DNA from: Panopea generosa
Taxonomy: Eukaryota > Mollusca > Bivalvia > Adapedonta > Hiatellidae
Direction of reading: 5' to 3'
Assembly (NCBI GenBank): GCA_029582155.1
Contig: CM055896.1
Location: 24,209,184-24,273,183, forward strand
Length of the DNA stretch: 64,000 bases
The notes below the pieces were generated by a model. It was not told where the DNA came from, did no database searches, and saw only the letters and a program-made list of their open reading frames with translations. Of this stretch, positions 22,849 through 34,057 are shown piece by piece (within the stretch, counting starts at the first letter, position 1; each line of letters begins with the position of its first letter). Position numbers and translations under genes: made by a program.

Positions 22849-23240
22849 ACCATTTAAACAAACATTTCACAGGACCTCAGTTAATTTCAGAGACCAACAA
22901 ATTACTCTAATAATAAGAGAATAGATAAATGCATTACTCGTCTGAGATTGGGTGTAAATCTCCTCCCAGGAAATAGAGGACAATATATAATTAATAAAAG
23001 GAGAGAATTGCACCCAGTGCAAGGAAAAATTGACCACTGAACATTTTCTGCTACACTGCCCGATTCACAGGGTCCCCTGGTCAAATTAAAGGACTGCACT
23101 TGCTGGAAATAAGGTAGATTTCGACATTAATAATATTTTGAACCCCAGCAAGGCAGTCCGGGCCTCAGTCTATAAAGCCTTGGAATGTTATATTCTTGAC
23201 TGTCAGATGTCTGACAAAATATAAATTTAAAAATCCAGGC
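22849..23240 (+). pseudogene. LINE ORF2 C-terminal end and 3' untranslated region
   Basis: Reading in shifted frames gives CITRLRLGVNLLPGNRG and then CTQCKEKLTTEHFLLHCPIH. This is the usual LINE C-terminal TRLR…C-x2-C…H…C pattern. After about 23100 the sequence looks like a 3' untranslated region. The 3' end is not sharply marked. Confidence 0.7.
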
Positions 23241-25859
23241 CCTAATTTCATCAGTTATCCCTTAAATTACCACCCAGGGTCAGCAAAAATGTTTTATAGT
23301 ATCTTGATTGGGGTTTCCAGTATGGTTTGATTTACTTGTTGTAGTGCTTGGTCCTTCTAAGTACAAAAAGTATCAGTTTCTAGTGGGAGATGGGGTGAGA
23401 CCACAATGCAGTCCACAAATATGTTGTGTGGCCTGGGGTGTGGACTCATGCCACCTCCCACAGCTGAGCCATGCTTACCCAGAGAGAATTGTCATGTTAA
23501 AATATAGATATGTAGTTAAATATTTTTGTCAGGCTTACATACAGTCTGATTGAATTATAAATTGATTGGTATGAGAGTGAATTTATTTTTATGCCACCTT
23601 AAAATAACCTCTATTAAAAAGGAAATTGTACATGGGATTTATAATATTCACAACAAATATATGCTGACCCTGGGGAATGATAATATTCATTATATTATCA
23701 AGGGACCTGGCCCGGTACCCCAGCACGGGTGATGAAATAAATTTACAGGGCCCCAAAATTCAGTGGAATACTATTATTAGCAATATTAATTAGGCCTGGG
23801 CCTGTTAGGCCCAAGTAGCTAATTAGCTCTATCCTAAATGCAATAATATATTATTTTTACTATCAATGTTGTATATAATGTACAAAACTTTTAATAATAT
23901 GTTGTTTATTTTATAACCCTAATCTGGGCCGTTTTGTACTTAGGAGACAGGATTATAACCATTATTTTTAAGTAACTTATTTTAAATATGTACTATTATT
24001 TTAATAAAATATTGTTGCACTTAGAAAACAGCTTTTTATCCTACACCACATGAACATCATATAGCCTGTGTAATTCCAACCAAGATTCACTGGTCATCAA
24101 GTGCAATCTTTTGTTTACATCTTCCCCGGGTCAACATTCCATTAAAGGTCAAACGCCGCCGATTGGCTGGATTTCAATCACGGACCTAATAGTGAACAGT
24201 TCTATTTTTACTTCACAGTTTTATGTCCTGAGCTTGAAGCCGAAAACGGATTGAAATTTGGCCAATCGGAATGAGCGTTTCATTCCTGATCGAACCACTC
24301 AGCGACCGGCTTTTATTGGGGCCTTTGGCTCTGCTGATGTTGATCTGGGGAAGAGATGTACTATTAAATATGAACATGAATATTTATATCTAGTAATGGA
24401 TGTGTATTATACACATTTTAGCATTTTTTGCATGTTTATATTAATTTATAATGATTATAATTTTAATAATCATTTAAATAGTAACGTATATCATGTTGAT
24501 TACGGGACTATATGGCAACTCCGTATTCACTACACAGCATTGAGTACGGTTCTAGGGAATATCTTGGTTAGGAAATGCCAGGATACTCATTATTGAATTA
24601 CACAAGACTACTTAATAAATATATAGTGACCAACTTCTACTAATCAGTTCTCAGCAGATCTGATGTGAGGGGATATCGGGTTTTTTAAGATATTTTTTAA
24701 TTATGGCGCTTTTTAGGTACGAGCAATCTGCCGGGTGCTTCTTTACAAACATCACAATTTAATAACAATTTTTAACATATTCTTAGTCCGTTGTGTACCA
24801 CTATGTGATACACCATGGGAGATTAGCGGTGGTTGGTCACTTTTTAATAATGTGGTGTACTGATAAAATATTGCAAGGCTGACGAATACATTTTAATAAC
24901 TTAATTATTCACCAACTTGCGTAGCTCAAGCTATGATATAACGGTACCTGCCGATATATTAGTAATATAAATGGTTGAACACTTTTAGAAGTTCTTACAA
25001 CTCTTTAGTGTACCCTACAAATATACAATTTAAATGAATGAATGGTGTTTTACGGCACGTCGACACATAAATAGGTCATTTTGTGCGCGCATACAATTTA
25101 AAGTATATAAATAACAATATACATGAGTACAGGGTTATATGGTTCACCACTAACAGTAAATACTACTGTATAATGGTTTTAGGGAATACCAATCGATTTT
25201 ATTAGTATCAAGGGCATTCAATATAGAGCTATGCAAGACGATCAACTGAAAATAGACTAATATATAAAACATCATTCACTTAAATATAAATACCTGTGTA
25301 GCCATATTCTTTTAAGTCACATACCATACCAGCAACAAAATAATATTGTTGCCGGTTTTACGGCATACTCTAGTTTGTTGATATTCTTATATTGACAATT
25401 ACTGTCTGTATGTGGTATATACGGTTGCTAACGGTACTGTCATACAAATAAAAATATTACCATAGCAACTGAGCACAATAAGTGTGCACAGATATACAGT
25501 CAGCAGGAATCATTCCTGTTGAGGGTTCAAGTTGGGTCGGACGCTTATGATATCTCAAGCAAATTTATTTGCACTATAAGCAAAAGTGTCTGGCCTAACA
25601 TATAGGTTTTACATATATAGTAAAGAACCATAATAACGCTTGTACACTTAGTACTACTATTTTAACTCATATTTTTGCTGCACAAGGTAGAGCAAAGTAA
25701 CTAAAGTCTTAATAATTAATCGTTAGCATTTGGTTGTTGAAGAAAGTCATTTAAAGTCTGCATCACTATTAGCAAATAAAAATATTCAATTAAACAACCG
25801 GTTAAATAAAAATAGGAGTATCTATATTTATAAAATAAGAAGTGTTTAATCATCGTTTA
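23241..25859. other. AT-rich intergenic DNA, no gene recognised
   Basis: Open frames at 23308-23553 and 24258-24596 have no recognisable domain and lack convincing splice or start context. A GAATGAATGGTGTTTTACGG word at about 25034, with TAGGTCATTTTGTGCG after it, resembles ends of mollusc dispersed repeats. A short palindrome, GCAACAAAATAATATTGTTGC-like, lies near 25333. Confidence 0.35.
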
Positions 25860-25995
25860 TCGTCATCATCTTCATCATCATCATTAGTTTTAAATAATCA
25901 TCTTATCTTTTAAATAATCATCTTGTTTTTTAAATAATCATCTTATCCAGCTCACCAAAATGACTTAGTTCAAAGTGCGAGGGTAAATAAATACT
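25860..25995 (-). repeat. copy of the dispersed ~330-bp repeat, minus strand
   Basis: On the minus strand from about 25995 it reads ATTTACCCTCGCACTTTGAA and then TCATTTTGGTGAGC. This matches the start of the insertion at 50294. The rest has decayed into TAAATAATCATCTT repeats and a CATCAT run (25860-25885). Confidence 0.6.
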
Positions 25996-26099
25996 TATAC
26001 ATACATGGTTTATACTGATTAGTTACGGTCCATAAACAACAGTTTGACCTGTGTCGTATCGAATAGAGACATTTGCAGACCTGTGTATTGTGAAAACTA

Positions 26100-26625
26100 G
26101 CTTGTCCGATTTTTTAAGACAAGCCCGACGGGCACGTAACTTTGAAAAAGGCACATGCTCGGATCAAGATTTGACAACCCCCGGGCATTGGTTTATCCTA
26201 TTCTTGGAGCACTGTTAACTCGCCGCCAATCAGTCAAAATTAGGTTGTTTACCTGCATGTAGCCTAACAGCAAGGCGAATTTCATATCAACGAATTTTAT
26301 TGGCTGCTATGGTTTACACAAATTGTATAACGATGTGTCTGATTGGTTAACTGAATATGTAACACAGTCGAGTTAACACTACATATGTTGTGAATAATCG
26401 ACGCGTGCCATGGCATGCCCCCTGCAGATAATCAAAGATAATCGGCCTTTGTTAGTTGCAAACTGGTCATGGCTAATCGATTCACATGTGCGGCGCATCA
26501 ATTAAACGTACTTGATTTCTGAAAATGGCATTTGTCCGGGACTAAATTTTTGAAAAATGTCACTTGCCCGGGACTAAAATTTTCCACTTGTCCAGGAGGT
26601 CGGGCTATGGTATTTGTACAGCCCT
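26100..26625 (-). repeat. dispersed repeat ending in CCAGGGCTGTACAAA
   Basis: The right end is TTTGTACAGCCCTGG (to about 26625), the reverse of the word at 6222. Within it, related segments CATTTGTCCGGGACTAAA, CACTTGCCCGGGACTAAA and CCACTTGTCCAGGAGG follow one another, also seen as foldbacks at 6240-6285 and 7034-7075. The left limit is a guess. Confidence 0.4.
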
Positions 26626-26644
26626 GGAGTCACTGACTACTTCA

Positions 26645-26795
26645 CCACATATTTAAAGGTGGGAGACTCATGGCTGTAATCAAAGTTTATGACCAATCGT
26701 CACAGAGACAAAGGCAGGGCCGGGAATCAAACTCAGGACCACTGTATTGGTAGTCAGATATGTTACTTACTGGGCCAGCCAGGTCTAGCTTTTTT
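26645..26795 (-). repeat. tRNA-derived SINE head
   Basis: Read on the minus strand from 26795, ACCTGGCTGGCCCAGTAAG has an A-box-like stretch and, 40 bases later, GAGTTTGATTCCCGG is a B-box-like stretch. The text then runs into non-tRNA sequence. No acceptor stem pairs properly, so it is a SINE head and not a gene. Confidence 0.5.
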
Positions 26796-26949
26796 CCTAT
26801 GTAAAAATAAAAAGTATCCACTCATCCTAGATGTAAAAGTGAAGCAGCTAAATAAACACATGGCCAGCTGTTGGTCCAGCATTCAACATTCTGCTAACTT
26901 GAGTATGTTGATTGATATGTAGCATGATGGACCTCCACTGGTTTTCTAA

Positions 26950-29897
26950 TTAGCTCACCTGAGCCAAAGGCTCACAGGTAATCTTTTATGATCGCCTGGT
27001 GTCCGTCGTTTACTTTTAGCTTCTAACAACTTCTCCTCTGAAACCACTGAGCCAATTTTGATATAACTTCACACAAATGTTCCTTGGATGACCGTCTACC
27101 AAGTTTGTTCAAGCCATCTTGATTCATCAAAAGACATGGCCACCAGGGGGCGGGGCAAGTTTAATTAGTAAAAACTTAAAAAATCTTTTTGTCAGAAACT
27201 ACTGGCTTGAATTTAAAATAATTTCACAGAAATGTTCCTTGAGTGACCCTCTACCAAGTTTGTTCAAACCATCTTGATTCGTCAAAAAACATGGCGGCCA
27301 GGGGGTGGGGTTAGTTTACAATATAAGCTATAGTAAAAACTTTAAAAATCTTCTTGTCAGAAACTTCTGGCTCGATTTTAAAAATAATTTCACAGAAATT
27401 ATCCTTGGGTGACCCTCTACCAAGTTTATTCAAGCCATCTTGATTCGTCAAAAAACATGGCGGCCAGGGGGTGGGGTTAGTTTACAATATAAGCTATAGT
27501 AAAAGAAAAAAATATCTTCTTGTCAGAAACTTCTGGCTCGATCTTAAAAATAATTTCACCGAAATTATCCTTGGGTGACCCTCTACCAAGTTTGTTCAAG
27601 CCATATTGATTCGTCAAAAAACATGGCGGCCAGGGAGTTGGGTTAGTTTAATATATAAGTTATAGTAAAAATTTTAAAAATCTTCTTGTCAGAAACTACT
27701 AGATTCATTTTAAAATAATTTCACAATATGTTCCTTGGGTGACCCTGTAGCAAGTTTGTTCAAGCCATCTTGATTCGTCAAAAAACATGGCGGCCAGGGG
27801 GTGGGGTTAGTTTACTATATAAGCTATAGTAAAAACTTTAAAAAAAATCTTCTTGTCAGAAACTACTTGCTTGATTTTAAAATAATTTCACAGAAATGTT
27901 CCTTGAGTGACCCTCTACCAAGTTTGTTCAAGCCATCTCGATTCGTCAAAAAAACATGGTGGCCAGGGGGTCAGGTTAGTTTACTATATAAGCTATAGTA
28001 AAAACTTAAAAAATCTTCTTGTCAGAAACTTCTGGCTCGATTTTAAAATATTTTTCACAGAAATGTTGCTTGAGTGACCCTCTATCAAGTTTGTTCAAAC
28101 CATCTTGATTCGTCAAAAAACATGGCGGCCAGGGGATGGGGTTAGTTTACTATATAAGCTATAGTAAAAACTTTAAAAAAAATCTTCTTGTCAGAAACTA
28201 CTGGCTTGATTTTAAAATAATTTCACAGAAATGTTCCTTGAGTGACCCTCTACCAAGTTTGTTCAAGCCATCTCGATTCGTCAAAAAAATATGGTGGCCA
28301 GGGGGTGGGGTTAGTTTACTATATAAGCTGTAGTAAAAACTTAAAAATCTTCTTGTCAGAAACTTCTGGCTAGATTTTAAAATATTTTCACAGAAATGTT
28401 CCTTGAGTGACCCTCTATCAAGTTTGTTCAAACCATCTTGATTCGTCAAAAAACATGGCGGCCAGGGGGTGGGGTTAGTTTACAATATAAGCGATAGTAA
28501 AAACTTAAAAAATCTTCTTGTCAGAAACTTCTGGCTCGATTTTAAAAATAATTTCACAGAAATTATCCTTGGGTGACCCTCTACCAAGTTTTTTCAAGCC
28601 ATCTTGATTCGTCAAAAAACATGGTGGCCAGGTGGTGGGGTTAGTTTACAATATAAGCTATAGTAAAAACTAAAAAAGATCTTCTTGTCAGAAACTTCTG
28701 GCTCGATTTTAAAATAATTTCACAAAAATTATCCTTGAGTGACCCTATACCAAGTTTGTTCAAGCCATATTGATTCGTCAAAAAACATGGCAGCCAGGGA
28801 GTTGGGTTAGTTTACTATTATAAGCTATAGTAAAAATTTAAAAAATCTTCTTGTCAGAAACTACTAGCTTGATTTTAAAATAATTTCACAGAAATGTGCC
28901 TTGGGTAACCCTGTAGCAAGTTTGTTCAAAATGGTGGCCAGTGAGTTGGGTTAGTTAACTATTATAAGCTAAAGTAAAAATTTAAAAAATCTTCTTGTCA
29001 GAAACTACTTGCTTGATTTTAAAATAATTTCACAGAAATGATCCTTGGGTGACCCTCTACCAAGTTTGTTCAAGCCATCTTGATTCGTCAAAAAACATGG
29101 CAACCAGGAGGTGGAGTTAGTTTACTATATATAAGCTAAAGTAAAAACTTAAAAAATCTTCTTGTCAGAAACTACTGGCTCGATTTTAAAATAATTTCAC
29201 AGAAATGATCCTTGGGTGACCCTCTACCAAGTTTGTTCAAGCCATTTTGATTCATCAAAAAACATGGTCGCCAGGGGGTGGGGCAAGTTTAATTAGTAAA
29301 AATTTAAAAAATCTTCTTGTCAGAAACTACTGGCTCGATTTTAATATAATTTAACAGAAATGTTCGTTTGAGGATCCTTCACCAAGTTTTTCAAACCGTA
29401 GTGATTTGTCAAAAAACATGGTGGCTAGGTGGTGGGGTTAGTTTACAATATAAGCTATAGTTAAAGATTAAAAAATCTTCTTGTCAGAAACCACCTGATG
29501 AATTTTAAAACAATTTTGCAGAAATGTTCTTTGGATGACCCTTTACCAAGTTTGTTCAAGCCGTTGTGATTTGTTAAAAAACATGACCACCACAGTGAGG
29601 TGCTAGTTTACTATATATAGGCAGCTATAGTGAAAACTTCAAAAGCCTTCTCAATTATCAGAATCTACTGACCTGATTTTGATGTAATTTCACTGACATT
29701 TACCATGGGTGAACCTCTACCAAGTTTGAACTTTTCTACGCATCTGTTACATCTTCAAAACAAATTAAAATTCTAACTACTTGCCCATCTCGTTTTTCTG
29801 GAATTTTGAGTGTACATGCATTATATAATCTACTTAAGTTGGGTGACTCAAGGTCAGTCAGGTGAGCGATATAGGGCCATCTTGGCCCTCTTGTTTT
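26950..29897 (+). mobile_element. 2.9-kb AGCTCACCTGAG-type element with ~15 tandem 167-bp monomers
   Basis: The left end TTAGCTCACCTGAGCCAAAG and the right end GTCAGGTGAGCGATATAGGG, followed by CCATCTTGGCCCTCTTG, are terminal sequences I recognise as recurrent in mollusc genomes. The inner parts AGCTCACCTG and CAGGTGAGC are inverted. Between them lie about 15 monomers of about 167 bp with CTTCTTGTCAGAAACT, TTCACAGAAATGTTCCTTG, GTGACCCTCTACCAAGTTTG and AAAACATGGCGGCCAGGGGG. No protein is encoded; open frames across it are by-products. The tandem-core design resembles bivalve pearl-like and Helentron-associated non-autonomous elements, but this is by analogy only. Confidence 0.8.
27183..29660 (+). 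repeat. 167-bp tandem array, about 15 monomers
   Basis: The word CTTGTCAGAAACT recurs about every 165-170 bp. Pairs of monomers are more alike across 335 bp (compare 27801 onward with 28136 onward), so there is partial dimer structure. A monomer near 28920 has lost about 35 bp. Confidence 0.9.
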
Positions 29898-30327
29898 ATA
29901 TTTACAATTTGGATTATCGATTGTTAAATAATCTTAGTAAAAAAGGGCCAGTGTTTCAAGCAGTCTTAAAATTTAAATTATTTGAGACTGACACAATCTG
30001 AATACAAATATGTCTTCCTCTAATCTCACACTGTTGTTCCTATTAATTATATAAACACAACACAGTGAGATACAAACAATTTTTAGTTATGGAATATATG
30101 CAATCGTGTGTAATGAACTACATACATACATGTCCATTGTCTATCGGACAGGTGGTACACATATTATATCCATGAAGACGGACTATATGATTGAAAGCTA
30201 AAGAGAAGGAAGGGATACTTTATACACCTTGGACATTGAACTAATACACATTTACTTGGCATATTTTGTTGGCGGCCCCAATTACTTTCGCCAAACTGGT
30301 AAAACATGCACAAATTTTATTTTTTAA
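29898..30327. other. intergenic DNA, nothing recognised
   Basis: AT-rich sequence with no gene, RNA or repeat that I can support. Confidence 0.3.
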
Positions 30328-30502
30328 CCCTTTACTTCATATAAACGCCTTTGGACACCTCTAATATTGAAAGCATTAATTCACCACATATCAGCAATGG
30401 GTGAATTATGTTTATATTAACTGACAGAGTGGAAAACAGTGCACTGTTTTCAAAGGCCTTCTGTGATTGGTGTGAGAAAATGTGTATCTATGGAGTAAAG
30501 GG
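30328..30502. mobile_element. piggyBac-type MITE, 175 bp
   Basis: The left end CCCTTTACTTCATA and right end TATGGAGTAAAGGG are inverted repeats with one mismatch. Both are flanked by TTAA (30324-30327 and 30503-30506). Ends beginning CCC with a TTAA duplication are the piggyBac signature. There is no coding capacity, so it is non-autonomous. Confidence 0.75.
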
Positions 30503-30578
30503 TTAACACATTTGGTGCCTTTGGCGACCAACAGCCTAGGCCCTGAGTACTCTCATGATCATGCAAACAATGGTCCTT

Positions 30579-30672
30579 CTTACCTGTCACATGAGCAACC
30601 TCCAATTGATTACCGGTAGTTGACCTCTTACCTGTCACATGAGCGACCTCCATCTGATTACTGGTAGTTGCA
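30579..30672 (+). repeat. 48-bp tandem duplication
   Basis: CTTACCTGTCACATGAGC followed by CCTCCA and GATTACYGGTAGTTG occurs twice, starting at 30579 and 30627. The minus-strand open frame here (VAHVTGK repeat) is a by-product. Confidence 0.8.
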
Positions 30673-30734
30673 TTACAGTTTATTAATTATACTTACTTAA
30701 TACTAAACAAAGAATATTAATCAGCTTTCAATTT

Positions 30735-31800
30735 CTTTGGTGGCAAGTAATCGCAGTGTCCATCTGTCCGTCCGTCCTTCCGTCTAATATTTCATGACCA
30801 GTCTGTAACTTGTCGTGCATAGATGGATTTTATAAACACCTGCTACAAATGATCAACATAATATGACGATGTGTCGTGCGTAACACTCTGAATCCCACTT
30901 CAAAGATTAACTTTCTTTAACAACACTCAGTCTGTTTGAGATTTCGCGTCCGGTCTGTAACTTTGTCACCTATGGATAAATTCCAAAAACACTTGACTCA
31001 ATTCATCAGCATGATATGACAACGTGTCGCACGTATTAAAGACCCACACCCATAGCTCAAAGGTCAGGGTCTGTAACCTTGTCATACATGGTGGATTTCA
31101 AAAACACTTGGTTCAGTTGATCAACATAATATGATAAAGTGTCACGTGTAAGACCCAGAACCTTTTCTCAGTGGTCAAGGTCACACTAACTTTCAGTTTG
31201 TTTGCTGTTTTGTGTCTGGTCTGTAACTTTGTCTTTAAGTTGGCTCAATTGATCAAGATTGCATTACAACGTGTCGCACATAAGACCCAGACCTGTACCT
31301 CAAAGATCAAGGTCACAATGAGTCTGTTTGAGATTTCAAGTCCTGTCTGTAATTTTATCATACATGGATGGATTTTAAAAACACTTGGCTCAATTGATCA
31401 ACATGACATGATGACGTGTCACATGTAAAACCCAGAACCTTATCTCAAAGGTCAAGGTCACACTTTAAGTTTGTTTGATATTTCATGTCCAGTCTGTAAC
31501 TTTGTTTTACATGGAGGGATTTTAAAATAACTTGACACTAGTAATCAACATGTCATTATGATTTACCTGTAGAAATACCCTGACCTTTACATCAGATGTC
31601 AAGGTCACACAAAGGTCACGGTCACACTTTAATGTAAAAAACATGAAATTGCGTGTCTAGTCACTGAGTCGGAAACGTCAGTCCATAATTCTTGATATTC
31701 ATTGATATATATTTAAATCCCTACCTATTATAAAATATATCATTATTTTCACAGACCATTTGGGGGGCATGTGACACTTACCAGTGATATTTCTTGTTTT
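30735..31800 (+). mobile_element. AGGTCA-array element, copy 1 (about 6 monomers)
   Basis: It opens with TGGTGGCAAGTAATCGCAGT and TGTCCGTCCGTCC. It closes with CAGACCATTTGGGGGGCATG and CAGTGATATTTCTTG, the latter shared with the end of copy 3 (51510-51555). In between, 130-165-bp monomers carry GTCCGGTCTGTAACTTTGTC, a TTGATCAACATGACATGACG-like stretch and (A)GGTCAAGGTCACAC. No protein is encoded. Confidence 0.75.
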
Positions 31801-33354
31801 ATCTATTTTGAAAAGTGAATACTTTTATCTTTGCCGAGTATATATTAATTATGTATATATTAAAGTGACAGGTACAATACATGTTTAAAACATTAGCAAA
31901 AATGTTCAGAAATACTCAATCTAATAAGGCTTTTCAGTCGCTATTTTATCAAAATTGCATTTACTTCAGCACATATATAATGAAACTGACATTATTTAAC
32001 ATCGAAAACGAAAAAAGAAAAGTAAAATAACAAGAACAAAAATAAATTGAATTATAACATTTCTCCATCAATGAAATGAAAAAAAAAGTTTAAGTTTGTC
32101 TTGTTTTTTAAGCACGCTTCCTATAAACTTTCCTCAAGATATTATTGCGCTTGATTTTGGAATAGTATAGCAGATTTTTACGTCATAGAAGAAAAAAATC
32201 TTTATATGAAGATTCATTACATGTATTGATACAGAACATGATAAAGCCTCATTAAATTTCCGAAATGCACACATTTTGATAATAACAAAAATTATTGTAC
32301 TTAAATGTGTTTAAAGTATTGCTAAAACCATTTCTGTAGACCCCTTAGTGACTGTTTTTAAAAAGCGAGAAAATAAAAAACTTTGATCGAAATGTGTATT
32401 TCTTAGACGAGCGGACCAAACTTTTAACTTTTGTTTACATTTTTGTAATTCCGTAATGACTCGGTTGCTTTCGGACTGTACCTCCGCCAGTGTTCAGAAG
32501 TACACAAATGAATACTGCAGTGATAGTGTGCGGATTAAGACCGTTAGATAAGGGGTTCATTAACAAGATTAGAAAAGTTATGGCTTGACTTATATTATGT
32601 GTCGTTATTGGGTTTTCTTTTTTTAAAAAAATATATTTATGTCTGCAATAAAACTGTATCATACGTAGTATGCATTACATTATTTATACGCACTGAAAAA
32701 CATTAAGTACGGAATACTAGTTTGGTCTAGAAACTCTTGCTCAGGATTCTCCCTTGCATATACACGTGATACTGTCGCACGCGCTATTACATCACAAATC
32801 ACTTTATCGCAGTCAATATCGAGAGGCTACCAAAGGTGGTTTGTTAAGTACAGTTATTAAAAAAGTAATTTGATTTGTAATTTTATATGAACAATTCGTC
32901 GCTTACGTGCAATAAATTATCTTGTGGATTCATAAATACACTGAGGGGAATAAAGGGAATGTTCTTAAAAACTATCTAACCGCAAGCGGTTGCTTAATTT
33001 TTAACCGCATCCCCTAGAGTTCCAGGTACTATGTTCTGTCTGAAGTGAATTGATCATATTACCGACCGACGCGTTTCCAAACAATCTTCGTAACTCCCCA
33101 TTTTCTGCCGAAGGTGTTTATCGGAGAGAGATGAACATTAATTTGTAAACAAAACCCATTCTTAATTATGTATTAACAATGTCCTTTATATCTATTTTTT
33201 TGTTTGCAAAGTTTCTCAGTGATCAAATAAACATGTATTCTATCATCTGGAAGAATAAAACTGACTTAAAATAAAACTAAAATCGACCGTTTCTGAAGTT
33301 TAATGAGCCTTTAATCTAATTCAACTTAAAAACATTTTTAAATATTTCGATGCG
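31801..33354. other. intergenic DNA upstream of the HSPA12-like gene
   Basis: No gene is recognised. The open frame at 32435-32662 (minus) has no visible domain. This stretch may hold the promoter and a non-coding first exon of the downstream gene, but I see no clear core promoter. The CACGTGAT word at about 32763 is E-box-like. Confidence 0.3.
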
Positions 33355-33540
33355 GGGTGGTAGTCTAATGGATAGAGTGATGGCCGCTCATGCCAGAGGT
33401 TGCGGGTTCAATCCCCAGCTCGACCCGATGTCTCTCATAAAACAACACTCAGTACTGGTTCTACTCGGGAAGCGGACTCGAGAGCGGTTCATATAAGCTC
33501 TAAGCTTTCATCGCAGTCGAGCTAAAATAAATTAGTATGA
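33355..33540 (+). repeat. tRNA-derived SINE (second family), plus copy
   Basis: The head has an A-box-like TAGTCTAATGGATAGAG and a good B box, GGGTTCAATCCCC. The body follows with CTCATAAAACAACACTCAGT, then GTTCATATAAGCTC and an end at TCGAGCTAAAATAAATTAG. A minus-strand copy lies at 34495-34655, on the other side of coding exon 1. The head lacks a matched acceptor stem, so it is a SINE and not a tRNA gene. Confidence 0.75.
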
Positions 33541-33730
33541 ACTAAATATTTCATCGTCTTTAGGTCATGTAGTCATATTTTCAACCCAACAGTGTGTACT
33601 TTGTAATACAGGCTTTCATTAAATAGTCTTACCTTAGTCCTTGAACATTAATAATCATGTCATTACAGATTTATTGTCAACATACTGAGAATTGAAACAT
33701 CCACAGACACGGAGCAAATCACACATAACC

Positions 33731-34057
33731 ATGCAACAGACAACAGGCAATGAAAAGAAGGAAAAAATTTTGGTTGCCGCGCTGGACTTTGGCACAACTT
33801 TCAGTGGGTATGCCTTCTCCTTCAAACATGATTATACAGCGGACCCAACAAAGGTGTCAACAAACCAGAACTGGGTGGCAGGATCGATGTCTCTAGTTTC
33901 TCTGAAATCACCCACTTGTGTTCTGTTTGACGAGAACAAAAAGTTTCATAGTTTTGGTTACGAGGCCGAAAATACCTACTCAGAATTGGCATTAGATGGG
34001 GAACATGATAAATGGTACTTTTTCAAAAGGTTTAAGATGCGACTTCATGAGAAGAAG
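33731..34057 (+). CDS. HSPA12: HSPA12-like coding exon 1
   Basis: It encodes residues 1-109 with the phosphate-1 loop, ending KMRLHEKK. The donor is AAG|GTTTGC, phase 0. Upstream in-frame codons back to 33692 lack an ATG. Confidence 0.88.

Larger units (their letters stand above)
11696..23240 (+). mobile_element. degraded I-superfamily-like LINE (APE endonuclease, RT, RNase H), twice interrupted
   Basis: The LINE parts are 11696-13326, 17544 to about 21445, and 22849 to about 23240. ORF1 has CCHC zinc knuckles. ORF2 has an apurinic-like endonuclease, a reverse transcriptase with an FADD box, an RNase H domain, and a C-terminal zinc-finger-like region. RNase H after RT is a feature of the I superfamily (I, Nimb and relatives); the clade call is inferred. 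A TIR-bearing DNA element lies inside the end of ORF1, and a non-coding repeat lies between RNase H and the C-terminal region. Several frameshifts and stops make it inactive. The 5' end may lie a little upstream of 11696, and the 3' end is approximate. Confidence 0.85.

Noticed and set aside
27801-28333. Two nearly identical 65-codon plus frames
   Set aside because: They are two 335-bp-spaced copies of the 167-bp monomer pair, with no coding evidence.
30450-30653. 67-codon minus frame with repeated VAHVTGK
   Set aside because: It is caused by the 48-bp duplication at 30579-30672.
33355-33425. tRNA gene
   Set aside because: A and B boxes are present but the acceptor stem does not pair, and the sequence continues into a body that recurs at 34495-34655. 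It is a SINE head.
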